From contig NZ_BMPW01000024.1 in NCBI RefSeq assembly GCF_014647795.1, positions 83,654 through 147,653 on the forward strand: a DNA stretch of 64,000 bases, written 5' to 3'. Position 1 is the stretch's first letter, and each line of letters opens with the position of its first letter. Below the pieces are notes generated by a model that was not told the origin of the DNA, searched no databases, and was given only the letters and a program-made list of their open reading frames with translations. The position numbers were made by a program, and so were the translations under genes. Origin of the DNA: Actinoplanes campanulatus. GTDB lineage: Bacteria; Actinomycetota; Actinomycetes; Mycobacteriales; Micromonosporaceae. Positions 15,371 through 23,747 of this stretch are shown here, piece by piece.

Positions 15371-15784
15371 TCAGAGCATGCGGAAGTCGGCGAAGTCGAA
15401 ACCGGGCGCCACCACGCAGCTGACCAGGACGGGCTCGTCGCCGGCGGGTTCCGCGGCCTGCCACACCCCGGCCGGGATCAGCACCTGCGGCCGGGCGCCG
15501 TCCAGAATCTCCGTACGCGTTTCGGCCGGACGATCCCCGCTGCCGCCGAAACGCAGCAGCAGCGGGCCGCCGGAATGGTGCAGCCACAACTCGTCGGAGC
15601 GCACCACATGCCAGGCCGACTTCTCGCCGGGGTGCAGCAGGAAGTAGATGGCGGTGGCGGCGTGACGCGGGCCGTCGTACCCCTCGGGCCGGAATGTCAC
15701 CGGGGACCGCCAGGTCTCCCGGTACCACCCACCCTCCGGATGCGGTTTCAGGCCCAGCATTTCGACGAATTGCGATCTGTCCAT
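15371..15784 (-). CDS. Cupin-fold DUF985 family protein
   Basis: This 137-residue protein matches the DUF985/Cupin_5 pattern: LGLKPHPEGGWYRETWRS at the N-terminus, TAIYFLLHPGEKSAWHVVRSDELWLHHSG in the middle (about 46-74), and PAGVWQAAEP with LVSCVVAPGFDFADF near the end. The His and Glu residues of the barrel (HVV, DELW, HHSG) could bind a metal or sugar, but no activity is established for the family. Its stop abuts the stop of the convergent upstream gene, and it is followed at four bases by the haloperoxidase gene on the same strand. Confidence 0.88.
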   Translation of the reverse strand: MDRSQFVEMLGLKPHPEGGWYRETWRSPVTFRPEGYDGPRHAATAIYFLLHPGEKSAWHVVRSDELWLHHSGGPLLLRFGGSGDRPAETRTEILDGARPQVLIPAGVWQAAEPAGDEPVLVSCVVAPGFDFADFRML

Positions 15785-15787
15785 GAG

Positions 15788-17047
15788 TCAAGATCGTAGT
15801 TTCCGGAAGTGGTGGCCGGTGATGTATGCGCTGACCGACTCGCCCAGCTTCTGGCCCTGCAGGTCGGCGTTGCGGAAGTGGATGCCGCCCCAGACCCGGG
15901 CGTTGTTCACCTCCTCGACGCCCTGGGAGAAGCTGCGGAAGTAGCGGGTCGTGCCGGAGGCCTCGCTGTAGGCGCTGTAGGCGATCCGGTCCCGGCCGAA
16001 GTAGGTGCGGTAGGTCGCCATCCGGGCCGCCGTCGCGCAGGCGTGGCCGGACGGGTGGTCCGGGAACGGCGGAGTGATCAGCAGGGGCGTCCACTCCGGG
16101 TCGCCGCTGGTCCGCGGGTTGCCGTCGGTGTCGGCGGCCCGGATCGCGGTGACCGGCCGCCAGAAGCTCCACGCCCGTTTGTCGTCGAAGCAGGAGATCC
16201 CGGTGTCGGCCACGGTCGTGTCGACCATCGCGAACAGCCGCGCGGTCTGGAGCACGCCCAGTCGCTGCGTCTCGGCGAGCTGCCGCTTGATCTGCCACTC
16301 GGTGACGTTGCGGTCGTGCCACCAGATCGCCGCCTCGGTCTGGTCGGCGGTACGGGTCGTGCTGTCCACCGCCCCGACCGACTTGATCTCGTTGAAGTCA
16401 CGCGCGTAGGCGGCGCTGACAAGCGGATACGGGCCGTCGCTGCGATACCGTGACGGGTCGGCGATCAGGAACGGTTTCTGGTCGGCGACCCAGGCCCCGT
16501 CCGCGGCGTAGGCCGGTGGGGTCGGCCGCCACTCGCCCGGCCCGGTGCCGATCACCCACTCGGCGTCGCCGGTCGACCCGTCGTTCACCCGGAACGCGAT
16601 CATGGCGGCGGCCGTCCGGTCTCCGACGGTGATCCCCGCGGTCTCCGCCGGCCCGTCCGGTATCGCGGCGAGCGCCTGGTCGTACTGTTCGCGGAGCCGG
16701 TCGGCCTGGGCCGGCAGTGCCGACGCCAGCACCCGGTAGGCCGCGGTGGCCACGGCCGCGTCGATCGACTCCCGTCCGGTGGCCGGTGGCGCCGTCAGCA
16801 GCGGCTGGTACCGCTTGCCGGTGATCGCGTTCACCGCGTCGTAGACCGCGCCGCTCACCATGGCGAACGAGCGCCCCTGCTCCCACGGAAGCTGCCGGCC
16901 GACATCCCAGATGGCGGTCTGCGCGTTCCGGTCCCAGATGATCACGGGATTGGCCGCCGGTTCGCCGGCTCTCGCGGCCGGTGCCACGCCGGCTCCTGTC
17001 AGGCCGACGACCAGCGCGGTCACGGCTCCACCCACTCGACGTCGCAT
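15788..17047 (-). CDS. Secreted vanadium-dependent haloperoxidase (PAP2 superfamily)
   Basis: The 419-residue protein has a Sec-type signal peptide ending at ARAGEP (about residue 27). The vanadate pocket is complete: Lys290 and Arg297 in KRAWSFWRPVTAI, the PDHPSGHA loop (Ser333, Gly334, His335), Arg384 in ARVWGGIHFR and the apical His390. Such enzymes oxidise halides with H2O2, and their relatives are acid phosphatases; bacterial members of this length are often of unknown substrate. It probably acts outside the membrane. It lies 3 bases upstream (in transcription order) of the cupin gene, so they may be co-transcribed. Confidence 0.88.
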   Translation of the reverse strand: MRRRVGGAVTALVVGLTGAGVAPAARAGEPAANPVIIWDRNAQTAIWDVGRQLPWEQGRSFAMVSGAVYDAVNAITGKRYQPLLTAPPATGRESIDAAVATAAYRVLASALPAQADRLREQYDQALAAIPDGPAETAGITVGDRTAAAMIAFRVNDGSTGDAEWVIGTGPGEWRPTPPAYAADGAWVADQKPFLIADPSRYRSDGPYPLVSAAYARDFNEIKSVGAVDSTTRTADQTEAAIWWHDRNVTEWQIKRQLAETQRLGVLQTARLFAMVDTTVADTGISCFDDKRAWSFWRPVTAIRAADTDGNPRTSGDPEWTPLLITPPFPDHPSGHACATAARMATYRTYFGRDRIAYSAYSEASGTTRYFRSFSQGVEEVNNARVWGGIHFRNADLQGQKLGESVSAYITGHHFRKLRS

Positions 17048-17225
17048 GGGTTCTCCTCCCCGAGAACAGCCATATTGATCGTTACGAATGTGCCTCGCGC
17101 ACTATACGTCGCCGCGATCGGCCGGCAGCCGGCCGCAAATGTGCCGGAGACGACGTCCGGCAGGTCCGCGCCGATGACGCGGACCTGAACGCCCGATTGA
17201 GCAGATTCCGCGGAACGGAGCCGGG

Positions 17226-18105
17226 TCAGCCGATCCAGGCTCGCAGGGCGTCGTCCTCGTACGGCAGACCGAGGCCCGACATGAGGGCCTTCACGTAGTG
17301 GCCCTCCTGCCAGGCCTCGGCGTCGGCGAGCGTGCGCACCGCGGTCCGCTGCCGGTCGGTCAGATCCGCGAACGCCGCCCCGTCCGGGAGCGGGCCGTCC
17401 GGGAAGGCGGCCTTCATCAGGGCGTGGAAACGGAAGGCGCGGTCCTCCTCGGGATCCGAGCGGAGCAGGCCGGCCGCGAGCGGGTCGAAGCCGTCCGGCA
17501 CGGCCGCCAGGGTGAGCGCCGCCAGGGTGGCCATGTCGCCGTTCAGGAACGGCCAGTTGAGCACCGCGTCACCGCCCTCGGTGAGGCACTCGGACACCTG
17601 CTCCAGCACGTCGCTGCCGGGATCGCCGAGCACCCGGGCCAGCGCGATCGACGCCGCCCACCGCTCCGGCGGGAACGGCTTGTGCCGCCCGAACAGCCGG
17701 TACCCCGGCGCGGACGGCGTCGTACGCCTCCACGGCCCACTGCGCGGCGTCCCGGTCGGCGCCGGACAGCGCCGCCACCCCGGCGCGGTCGGCCGCCGGA
17801 TCCGGGCACTCGATGAGCCAGTAGCTCTCGTCGCCGAGGGCGATCATCCGCAGCACCTGGCAGGCGCCGAAGCGGTCGGGCGCAGCCGGGTCGGCCACCA
17901 CGTCGATCAGGAACGGCACCGCGGCGATGCTCGCCGGAGAGCGATCATTACGGTTCAGGAGAGTGTCGGCCAGATATTGGTACGCCGACGGCCGGCCGTC
18001 ACGGTCCCCGGACCACAGGGCGTGCAGCGCGTCCGGCACCCGGGTGGGCCCGCCGAGCAGCGATTCCCAATCGACGGCGTCCACCATGTCCGTACGCTCC
18101 GGCAT
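17226..18105 (-). pseudogene. HEAT-repeat-like protein gene broken by a one-base frameshift
   Basis: Translation from 18105 gives MPERTDMVDAVDWESLLGG and a helical-repeat protein as far as VEAYDAVRAG. At 17703-17706 a run of four G (minus strand) shifts the frame; removing one G restores GYRLFGRHKPFPPERW and joins it to the open frame ending at 17226 (LGLPYEDDALRAWIG). The repaired product would be about 292 residues of HEAT-type helices, cytoplasmic, function unknown. The defect may be a real mutation, programmed, or a homopolymer sequencing error. Confidence 0.8.
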
Positions 18106-18186
18106 GCCGCCCTCCCGATCTTGATCTTCGAGTGCCGCACATTAGATCACGATGGATGCGCGGGCCGCCTTCGCCCGCCGGGCCGG

Positions 18187-19605
18187 TCACAGCCGGTAGG
18201 CGGCCTTGAACAGGCGGCCCGGATCCACCGAGGCGTGGACGCGGCGGAGCCGGCCGAGATTCGGGCCGTGGTATTCGGCCGGATCGATCGGGCCCGGCTC
18301 CAGATAGTTGACGTACCGCCCGGCCGACCAGCGGGCCACCGCCCGATGCCCGGCGTCGATCCACGTGTAGCCGTCGGCCACCGAAGCGGTGTCCACCCTG
18401 CCCGGCACGACCAGCCACTGGAGCATCGTCAGCGCGCCGTGCCACGGGAACGCGGTCGCCCCCGGCGCGATCCGGGCCGGCGCGCCGCTCATCCGTTTCA
18501 GCTTCGCCAGCCCCGGACGCTTCGACGCGGCCCGCCGCTGCACCGCCGCCACCAGCGCGGCGATCCCCTCCGCCGGCAGCGCGCTCCGGAAGATCTCACT
18601 GCCGATCAGGTGGGTGTTACGGGCCGGGCCACCCGCGCGGTCCTTCATCAGCCTGACGTGCGGCTCCCGCCCCACCGCCACCGACGCGGGCTCTCTGCCG
18701 ATCGCCCTGGTCAGCGCGGCCACCTCGCCGTGAGCGTCACCGTCCAGGACAAAACCGTTCACTCGTACGGACAGCGCACCGCCCGCCTCCGCCGTGAACT
18801 GGCACGACGACCAGACGTCGTCCGGCGCCCTGGCGATCCGGGCCTGCCAGCCGGTGGCCGCCCGGGCCGCGTCCGCCCACCGGTACGTCAGCGTGAACGT
18901 GCCGATCGTCGTCGCCGGATGGGTCCGCATCCGCCAGCCGGTGACCACCCCGAACCGGCCGCCCCCGCCGCCGCGCAGCGCCCAGAACAGGTCCGGCTCG
19001 CGGGCCGCGTCCACCGTCCGGAGCCTGCCGTCGGCCGTCACCACCTCCGCTGCGGTCACGTTGTCGCAGGCCAGGCCGTACGCGGAGGCGGCCGGGCCGA
19101 TCCCGCCGCCACACGTCAGGCCACTGATCCCGACACTGCCGCAGGTGCCCGCCGGGATCGAGACACCGTGCCGCCCGAGAGCCGTGTAGGCCCCGATCAC
19201 GGTGGCGCCACCGCCGATCGTGGCGATCCGGGACGCGGCGTCGTACCTCACCCGGTTGATCGGCCGGACGTCCAGCACCAGGCCGTCACTGATCGTGGAC
19301 GCCCCGATGTAGGAGTGCCCGCCACCGCGGGCCACCACCGGCAGCCGCATCCGCGCGGCGAACCGGATCGCCTCGGAGACGTCGGCCGCGGTGGCGCAGT
19401 GGACCACCGCGGCCGGGCGGATGCCGTCGAACCTGGGGGAGTAGAGCCGCCGGCCACTGTCGTAGGCGGCCGTGCCGGGACGGTCCAAGCTGCCGACCAG
19501 GCCGGCGGCCAGCGCCTTCCAGTCGGCGTCCGTGGGTGCGCCGGACGGAGGCGGGGCGATACCGATCAGACCGGCACTGAGTAGGGCACGGCGGGACAGT
19601 CGCAT
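18187..19605 (-). CDS. Tat-exported FAD-linked oxidase (berberine-bridge type)
   Basis: From ATG 19605 the protein has 472 residues and a twin-arginine signal (LSRRALLSAGLIG). The FAD-binding core of the PCMH fold is clear: VVARGGGHSYIGAST (about 91-105), in which the His normally carries the covalent FAD, then GTCGSVGISGLTCGGGIG with the second-attachment Cys, and LRGGGGGRFGVVT. The C-terminal NYLEPG and berberine-bridge-like ending HASVDPGRLFKAAYRL are also present. It would oxidise an alcohol or sugar outside the membrane with O2 as acceptor. Longer starts up to 19806 overlap the small gene upstream and lack the signal at their N-terminus. Confidence 0.87.
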   Translation of the reverse strand: MRLSRRALLSAGLIGIAPPPSGAPTDADWKALAAGLVGSLDRPGTAAYDSGRRLYSPRFDGIRPAAVVHCATAADVSEAIRFAARMRLPVVARGGGHSYIGASTISDGLVLDVRPINRVRYDAASRIATIGGGATVIGAYTALGRHGVSIPAGTCGSVGISGLTCGGGIGPAASAYGLACDNVTAAEVVTADGRLRTVDAAREPDLFWALRGGGGGRFGVVTGWRMRTHPATTIGTFTLTYRWADAARAATGWQARIARAPDDVWSSCQFTAEAGGALSVRVNGFVLDGDAHGEVAALTRAIGREPASVAVGREPHVRLMKDRAGGPARNTHLIGSEIFRSALPAEGIAALVAAVQRRAASKRPGLAKLKRMSGAPARIAPGATAFPWHGALTMLQWLVVPGRVDTASVADGYTWIDAGHRAVARWSAGRYVNYLEPGPIDPAEYHGPNLGRLRRVHASVDPGRLFKAAYRL

Positions 19606-19642
19606 ACAAATATCCTGACAGATGCGACTTTCCGCTGATATC

Positions 19643-19798
19643 TCACTCCGCTGCGGCGACCCAATAGAGCTGCTTGTGCCCGCGCGACTCCATCTCGGCG
19701 GCCAGCTTCTCCGCCTCCGCCCGCGAGGTGAACCGCGCCACCACGAACCGGTTCCCGTTGTCGTCCTGCCGCCAGACCCTCCATCGAATGTCACCCAT
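19643..19798 (-). CDS. 51-residue SPOR-like small protein
   Basis: ATG 19798 opens MGDIRWRVWRQDDNGNRF, then VVARFTSRAEAEKLAAEMES and RGHKQLYWVAAAE before TGA at 19643. The strand-helix-strand pattern with WxVWRQDDxGNRF and HKQxYW is that of short actinobacterial SPOR-like proteins, which I recall as common and uncharacterised. It lies 38 bases upstream of the oxidase gene on the same strand, so the two may form an operon. Its 5' end is 16 bases from the palindromic operator at 19814, which could control both directions. Confidence 0.75.
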   Translation of the reverse strand: MGDIRWRVWRQDDNGNRFVVARFTSRAEAEKLAAEMESRGHKQLYWVAAAE

Positions 19799-19813
19799 CG
19801 GCTCATCCTGCCG

Positions 19814-19831
19814 CTACTACGATCGTAGTAG
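19814..19831. promoter_or_regulatory. 18-bp perfect palindromic operator, probable TetR site
   Basis: CTACTACGATCGTAGTAG is a perfect palindrome 10 bases upstream of the glycosyltransferase start and 15 bases upstream of the divergent small gene. The TetR-family regulator encoded downstream of the glycosyltransferase is the natural candidate to bind it. Its proximity to both starts means binding would block promoter or ribosome access. Confidence 0.75.
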
Positions 19832-19841
19832 TCTCAGGGGT

Positions 19842-21032
19842 ATGGCACACATCGTGATCGTCGGGATCGGGACCAGAGGAGACGTCGTCCCGCTTGCCGC
19901 TCTCGGCGCGGCCCTGGCCGCCGGCGGCGACCGGGTGACCGTCGTGACCCACGCCTCGCTGCGGGCACACGTCGACGAGGCCGGCCTGGGGTTCGCCGCC
20001 CTGCCGGTGGAGTTCGGCGCCGGGCGGCCACTGAGCTCCGCGCGTTTCGCCCGCCTGCTGGCCGCCCGCTGGCCGGATGTCGGCGAAGCCGTGCTGGCCG
20101 CCTCGCGCGATGCCGACCTGCTGCTGCTCTCGCCGATGGGCTGGCTCGGCTACCACGTGGCACAGGCGACCGGGGCGCGGAGCATGGGCGTCTTCCTCCA
20201 GCCGTTGGAGCCGACCGTCGCGTTCCCGCCCCCGCTGCTCACCACCCGGTCGCTCGGCGGGTGGGGCAACCGGGCGGCGGCACACGCCTTCCGGGTGCTG
20301 GGCCAGATGCCGTTCGCGCGGGCGAACGCCGCCTTCCGCCGCCGGCTCGGGCTGCCACCGCTGGGTTCGGCGGCGATGTTCCGGCAGGCCGACGAAGAGC
20401 GCTGGCCCGTGCTCTACGGGTTCAGCCCCTCGGTGGTCCCGGCGCCACCGGACTGGCCGCCGTACCGTCCGATCACCGGCTACTGGTGGCCGCGCGTCAC
20501 CGGCGGACTGTCCCCGGCGCTGCGGCGATTCCTCGACGACGGCGACCCGCCGGTGTTCATCGGGTTCGGCAGCCTGGACGCTCCCCGGCTGCGTGCCGTC
20601 GTCGAGGAGACGGCGACCCGGCTCGGCCGGCGGGTGGTCGTGCAGACCGGAGCCGCCGGGCTGACGGCCGCTCAGCGGAACGTGCTGGTGGTCGGGGACG
20701 AGCCACACGAGCTGCTGTTTCCCCGTACCGCAATGGTCGTCCACCACGGCGGCGCCGGAACCACCGCGGCGGCCATGCGTGCCGGCGTGCCGTCGGTGAT
20801 CGTGCCGTTCACCGCCGACCAGCCGTTCTGGGCGCACCGGGCCGTCGCGCTCGGCGCGGCGCCCGCGCCGATCCCGCTGCGCCGGGCGACTCCGCGCAAG
20901 CTCCGCGATGCCATCGCCGTGGCCGATTCATATCGTACGGGCGCCGCGGCGCTCTCCCGGAGTCTCGCCGCCGAGGACGGGATCGCCGCGGCCGTCGCCG
21001 AGATCCGCCGTGAAATGCTGCCGGTACAGTGA
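19842..21032 (+). CDS. UDP-glycosyltransferase-like protein (GT1, MurG/UGT fold)
   Basis: The 396-residue product starts with the GT-B strand IVIVGIGTRGDVVPLAALGAALAAGGDRVTVVTH and ends with the donor-binding motif: FPRTAMVVHHGGAGTTAAAMRAGVPSVIVPFTADQPFWAHRA (about 297-338), including the HHGGAGT and the D-Q-P-F-W loop of antibiotic and sterol glycosyltransferases. VFIGFGSLDAP near 238 is the usual start of the C-domain. It would transfer a sugar from a nucleotide donor to a small hydrophobic acceptor in the cytoplasm. The gene is followed after 4 bases by a TetR gene that probably represses it through the palindrome at 19814. An antibiotic-inactivating role is possible. Confidence 0.87.
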   Translation: MAHIVIVGIGTRGDVVPLAALGAALAAGGDRVTVVTHASLRAHVDEAGLGFAALPVEFGAGRPLSSARFARLLAARWPDVGEAVLAASRDADLLLLSPMGWLGYHVAQATGARSMGVFLQPLEPTVAFPPPLLTTRSLGGWGNRAAAHAFRVLGQMPFARANAAFRRRLGLPPLGSAAMFRQADEERWPVLYGFSPSVVPAPPDWPPYRPITGYWWPRVTGGLSPALRRFLDDGDPPVFIGFGSLDAPRLRAVVEETATRLGRRVVVQTGAAGLTAAQRNVLVVGDEPHELLFPRTAMVVHHGGAGTTAAAMRAGVPSVIVPFTADQPFWAHRAVALGAAPAPIPLRRATPRKLRDAIAVADSYRTGAAALSRSLAAEDGIAAAVAEIRREMLPVQ

Positions 21033-21036
21033 CGCG

Positions 21037-21609
21037 GTGCCGTCCACCACCGCCGTCCGTGCCACCGACGCGGCGCTGGAGGTGCTCGGCACCGGCGGCC
21101 TCCACGCGCTGAGCCACGCCCGGGTCGACGCCGCAGCGGGCCTGCCGCCCGGATCCAGCTCCAACTACTTCCGCACCCGGGCCGCGCTGGTCGCCGGGGC
21201 GGTCGACCGTCTTCGCGAGCTGGACGCCGCGGACTGGCAGGCGTTCCTGGCCGCCGGGCCACCGACCACGCGGGCCGGGCTGATCGCCGCGTTCGCCGCC
21301 TTCGTCGAGGATGCCACCGGCCGCGCCCGGGTGCGGACCACCGCCCGGTACGTGATCTTCGTACAGGGAGTGGTCGAGCCCGCCCTGCTGGACCGCCTGA
21401 ACGCCGACCGCCGCCTGATCACAAACTGGACCGCGGGCATCCTGACCGGCCTGGGCGTGCCCGATCCGCAAGCCACCGCGAACACCCTGCTGGCCGCGGT
21501 CGAAGGCCTGATCATGCACCGTCTGACCGGCTTCGACACCGGCGCGGCGGGCCCACGCATCGACCGTCTGATCACCGGCCTCTGCCGGACGACCGCCGAT
21601 GAGCCGTGA
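21037..21609 (+). CDS. TetR-family transcriptional regulator
   Basis: GTG 21037 gives 190 residues. The N-terminal helix-turn-helix is evident: ATDAALEVLGTGGLHALSHARVDAAAGLPPGSSSNYFRTRAALVAGAVDRL (about 8-58), with the typical tail F-R-T-R-x-A-L. The C-terminal ligand domain is helical and about 130 residues long. It follows the glycosyltransferase gene by four bases and is most likely its repressor. Longer starts in the same frame run into the glycosyltransferase gene. It ends at the stop of the convergent LD-carboxypeptidase gene. Confidence 0.85.
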   Translation: MPSTTAVRATDAALEVLGTGGLHALSHARVDAAAGLPPGSSSNYFRTRAALVAGAVDRLRELDAADWQAFLAAGPPTTRAGLIAAFAAFVEDATGRARVRTTARYVIFVQGVVEPALLDRLNADRRLITNWTAGILTGLGVPDPQATANTLLAAVEGLIMHRLTGFDTGAAGPRIDRLITGLCRTTADEP

Positions 21610-22518
21610 TCAGCGGCCGGCCGGCTCCACGATGAGGGTTCCGGCGCCGGCGTCGAGCACCGCCGGCACGCCGAGACCGACCGCCGTCTGCTGATCGCCG
21701 TGCCCGATCGGCAGCCCACCGAGCACCGGGATGCCCAGGTCGAGCAGATGCCCGGCGAGGACCTGCTCCACCGTGAACTCGGGATACTTCCTCGGCTCGC
21801 AGTCGGTGAACTGGCCGACCGCAACCCCGGCCAGCCCGTCGAACCAACCGGCCCGTTTCAGCTGGGTGATCGACCGGTCCACCCGGTACGGCTCCTCGCT
21901 CACCTCCTCGATCAGCAGAATCGCGCCGGACAGGTCCGGCCGGTGCCGGGTCCCGGCCGTCGACGCGAGCAGCGTGAGATTGCCGCCGAGCAGCACCCCC
22001 TCCGCCCGCCCGGCCCGCACCACCGGATCACTTCCGGCCACCACCACGACCGGTTCGGTGGTCATCACGGCATGCCGTGCCGCCGCCGTCGTCGGGCAGT
22101 CGAGGACCTCCCGCAGCGTCCCGCCGGTCGGCCCGTGCACGCTGGCCAGCCCCGCCTCACACCACAGGGCCACGTGCAGGGCGGTGATGTCGGAGAACCC
22201 GATCACCATCTTCGGATCGGCGCGAACGGCCCCGAAATCGACCCGGTCGACGATCCGCTGAGTGCCGTAGCCGCCGCGCAGGCACAGCACGCCACGCACC
22301 TCCGGGTCACGCAGCGCCTCGTTGAGGTCGCTGAGGCGCTCGTCGTCCGTACCGGAAAGGTAGGTGTGCCGTCCGAGCGCATGCCGCCCCACCCGCGTCC
22401 GTAGCCCCCAGCCCGCGAGAATCCGCTCCGCGCTCGCCGCCTGCTCCGGCGGCACCGCCCCGGCCGGCGCGACAAGCGCGACCAGATCCCCGTCCCGCAG
22501 CCGCCCCGCCTTGATCAT
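21610..22518 (-). CDS. LD-carboxypeptidase / MccF-type serine peptidase (S66)
   Basis: The 302-residue protein has the S66 features: VALVAPAGAVP at the N-terminus, RGVLCLRGGYGTQRIVDRVDF (about 75-95), the nucleophile in IGFSDITALH (Ser near 109), a catalytic Glu in ILLIEEVSEEPYRVDR (near 203) and a C-terminal GLPIGHGDQQT providing the His. Members remove the terminal D-Ala from muropeptides in the cytoplasm during cell-wall recycling, or cleave microcin C-like toxins. Nothing here separates the two roles. It is a single gene; dispersed repeat DNA lies 50 bases upstream. Confidence 0.88.
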   Translation of the reverse strand: MIKAGRLRDGDLVALVAPAGAVPPEQAASAERILAGWGLRTRVGRHALGRHTYLSGTDDERLSDLNEALRDPEVRGVLCLRGGYGTQRIVDRVDFGAVRADPKMVIGFSDITALHVALWCEAGLASVHGPTGGTLREVLDCPTTAAARHAVMTTEPVVVVAGSDPVVRAGRAEGVLLGGNLTLLASTAGTRHRPDLSGAILLIEEVSEEPYRVDRSITQLKRAGWFDGLAGVAVGQFTDCEPRKYPEFTVEQVLAGHLLDLGIPVLGGLPIGHGDQQTAVGLGVPAVLDAGAGTLIVEPAGR

Positions 22519-22570
22519 CCCCGCACCCTATGCCCCCGTCGTGGTCCGGCTCGCGTTCCACTTCCGCCAT

Positions 22571-22926
22571 TTTCCGGTACGCCTACGTGTGCCGCCCGGG
22601 GCAGACGGCGATCTCGCTGCCCGGTCACGCCTTTGCCGCACGCGCCGGGCTGAGCTCGGCACTCACCCGGGCCGGCCCCGCCGCCACCCTCGCGCCCCTG
22701 CCGCCGCTCCCGCCGGTCGCCCACCCCGGCCGCCAGCTCTTGATCAACAGCCTTTGAAACAGCGCTCACAGCCGGCCGGAAGAGTCCGGCTGGCTGTGAG
22801 CGCTTGATCAGCGGGCCTGAAACAGCGCTGGCAGCCGGCTGGAGCTGATCTCGGGTGGCTGGACCATCGATCTGTGCCGACACGGGTGGGTCGCGGTGTG
22901 GGCGGTGCACGTAGGCGTACCGGAAA
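22571..22926. repeat. Inverted-repeat intergenic element, 356 bp
   Basis: The ends are perfect 19-base inverted repeats starting TTTCCGGTACGCC (22571-22589 and 22908-22926). A CGCCTTTGCCGCACGCGCCG box follows the left end near 22627, as in the copies at 7235 and 48245. The interior has a 20-base-arm hairpin (22761-22804) and a second diverged copy of one arm (22818-22845). It fills the whole space between the LD-carboxypeptidase and SUKH genes, with no credible ORF. Confidence 0.75.
22761..22804. other. Strong hairpin inside the 22571-22926 element
   Basis: Arms AGCGCTCACAGCCGGCCGGA (22761-22780) and TCCGGCTGGCTGTGAGCGCT (22785-22804) pair over 20 bases with one G-T wobble around the loop AGAG. 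A related single arm (CAGCGCTGGCAGCCGGCTGG) follows at 22822. There is no T-run. It may be a transcription-attenuating or structural element. Confidence 0.7.
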
Positions 22927-22929
22927 GGG

Positions 22930-23388
22930 TTAAACGGTGTTTCGGGGCATGTGCCCGAGGATGAGGTGGTCGAGGGCGCGGGGCAGGCGGCCGAAGGTCG
23001 ACGGGCCGGAGAGCGCGTAGATCTCGCCGGTCTCGTCGATGCCGAGGCAGGTCCAGGCGCAGGTGCCGCCGGCGAGTTCGCCGATCGGGGCGATGTCGCG
23101 GCCGAGGTCGGCGCCCCACTCGAGGAACCCGTCGGCCTCGCCCAGGCAATCGGTCGGCGTGAGTGTGAAATGTTCGCGGGCGCGCGTCACCCCTGGGCCG
23201 CAGTGGGGGAAGCGCAGGCCGCCGAATTCGGTGAGGAAACGGTGGGCCGCGGTGTGCAGGGGTGGGAAGCCGTCGGCGGTGAGCTCGGCCTCCCAGGAGG
23301 TGGTGTCCACCGCGCGGCCGGGGAACCAGCCGGCGTCGGTCAGCGCCTCCCTGGTCTCGAGGTTCAGGTCACGCGACGGCTCGATCAA
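22930..23388 (-). CDS. SUKH-3-type immunity-like protein
   Basis: The 152-residue protein shows the SUKH-3 pattern: REALTDAGWFPGRAVDTTSWEAEL, GFPPLHTAAHRFLTEFGGLRFP (about 41-62), and then LGRDIAPIGELAGGTCAWTCLGIDETGEIYAL, where the family has a P-I-G-x-x-x-G-x-x-x-L-x-I-x-x-x-G pattern. SUKH proteins are best known as immunity partners of contact-dependent or polymorphic toxins. No toxin gene is adjacent, so it may be an orphan immunity protein. The start at 23388 with GATC-AAAGAA upstream is weakly supported. Confidence 0.8.
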   Translation of the reverse strand: MIEPSRDLNLETREALTDAGWFPGRAVDTTSWEAELTADGFPPLHTAAHRFLTEFGGLRFPHCGPGVTRAREHFTLTPTDCLGEADGFLEWGADLGRDIAPIGELAGGTCAWTCLGIDETGEIYALSGPSTFGRLPRALDHLILGHMPRNTV

Positions 23389-23412
23389 AGAATTTCCTAG
23401 ATCAACTATGGG

Positions 23413-23712
23413 CTATGGGCGGCGGTCCGCGGCCGCGTACGACACGGCGGCGGTGACGGCCGCGACCGCCAGCACCGACGGCCACGGCCCGATCCGCTTG
23501 GCCAGCGGATGGGAGACGACGAAGGCGCCCAGGTAGGTGGCGACCAGCGCGCCCGTGGTGACCGGGCCGGTCCGGCGGGACCACTCGCGGCCGGCGACCA
23601 GGCCACCGGCCGCCAGGATCGCGCCGCCGAGCGGGCGGACACCGGTCCGGCGGGCGACCTGCCAGCCGGCGATCAGGGAACCGGCGGTGACCGCCGCGGT
23701 GGGGACGCGCAT
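23413..23712 (-). CDS. Small three-helix membrane protein
   Basis: From ATG 23712 the product has 99 residues with three hydrophobic segments separated by RR and R-rich loops (VARRTGVRPLGG, REWSRRTGPVTTG, LAKRIGPWPS). No family is recognised. The gene is divergent from the SGNH hydrolase remnant with 35 bases between starts. Confidence 0.65.
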   Translation of the reverse strand: MRVPTAAVTAGSLIAGWQVARRTGVRPLGGAILAAGGLVAGREWSRRTGPVTTGALVATYLGAFVVSHPLAKRIGPWPSVLAVAAVTAAVSYAAADRRP

Positions 23713-23747
23713 GGGGAGACCGTACACCGGGGGTGGGACCATCGTGT

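Noticed and set aside
19842-21609. Start of a glycosylated natural-product cluster
   Set aside because: No PKS, NRPS, terpene synthase or sugar-biosynthesis genes accompany the glycosyltransferase; only a TetR regulator does.
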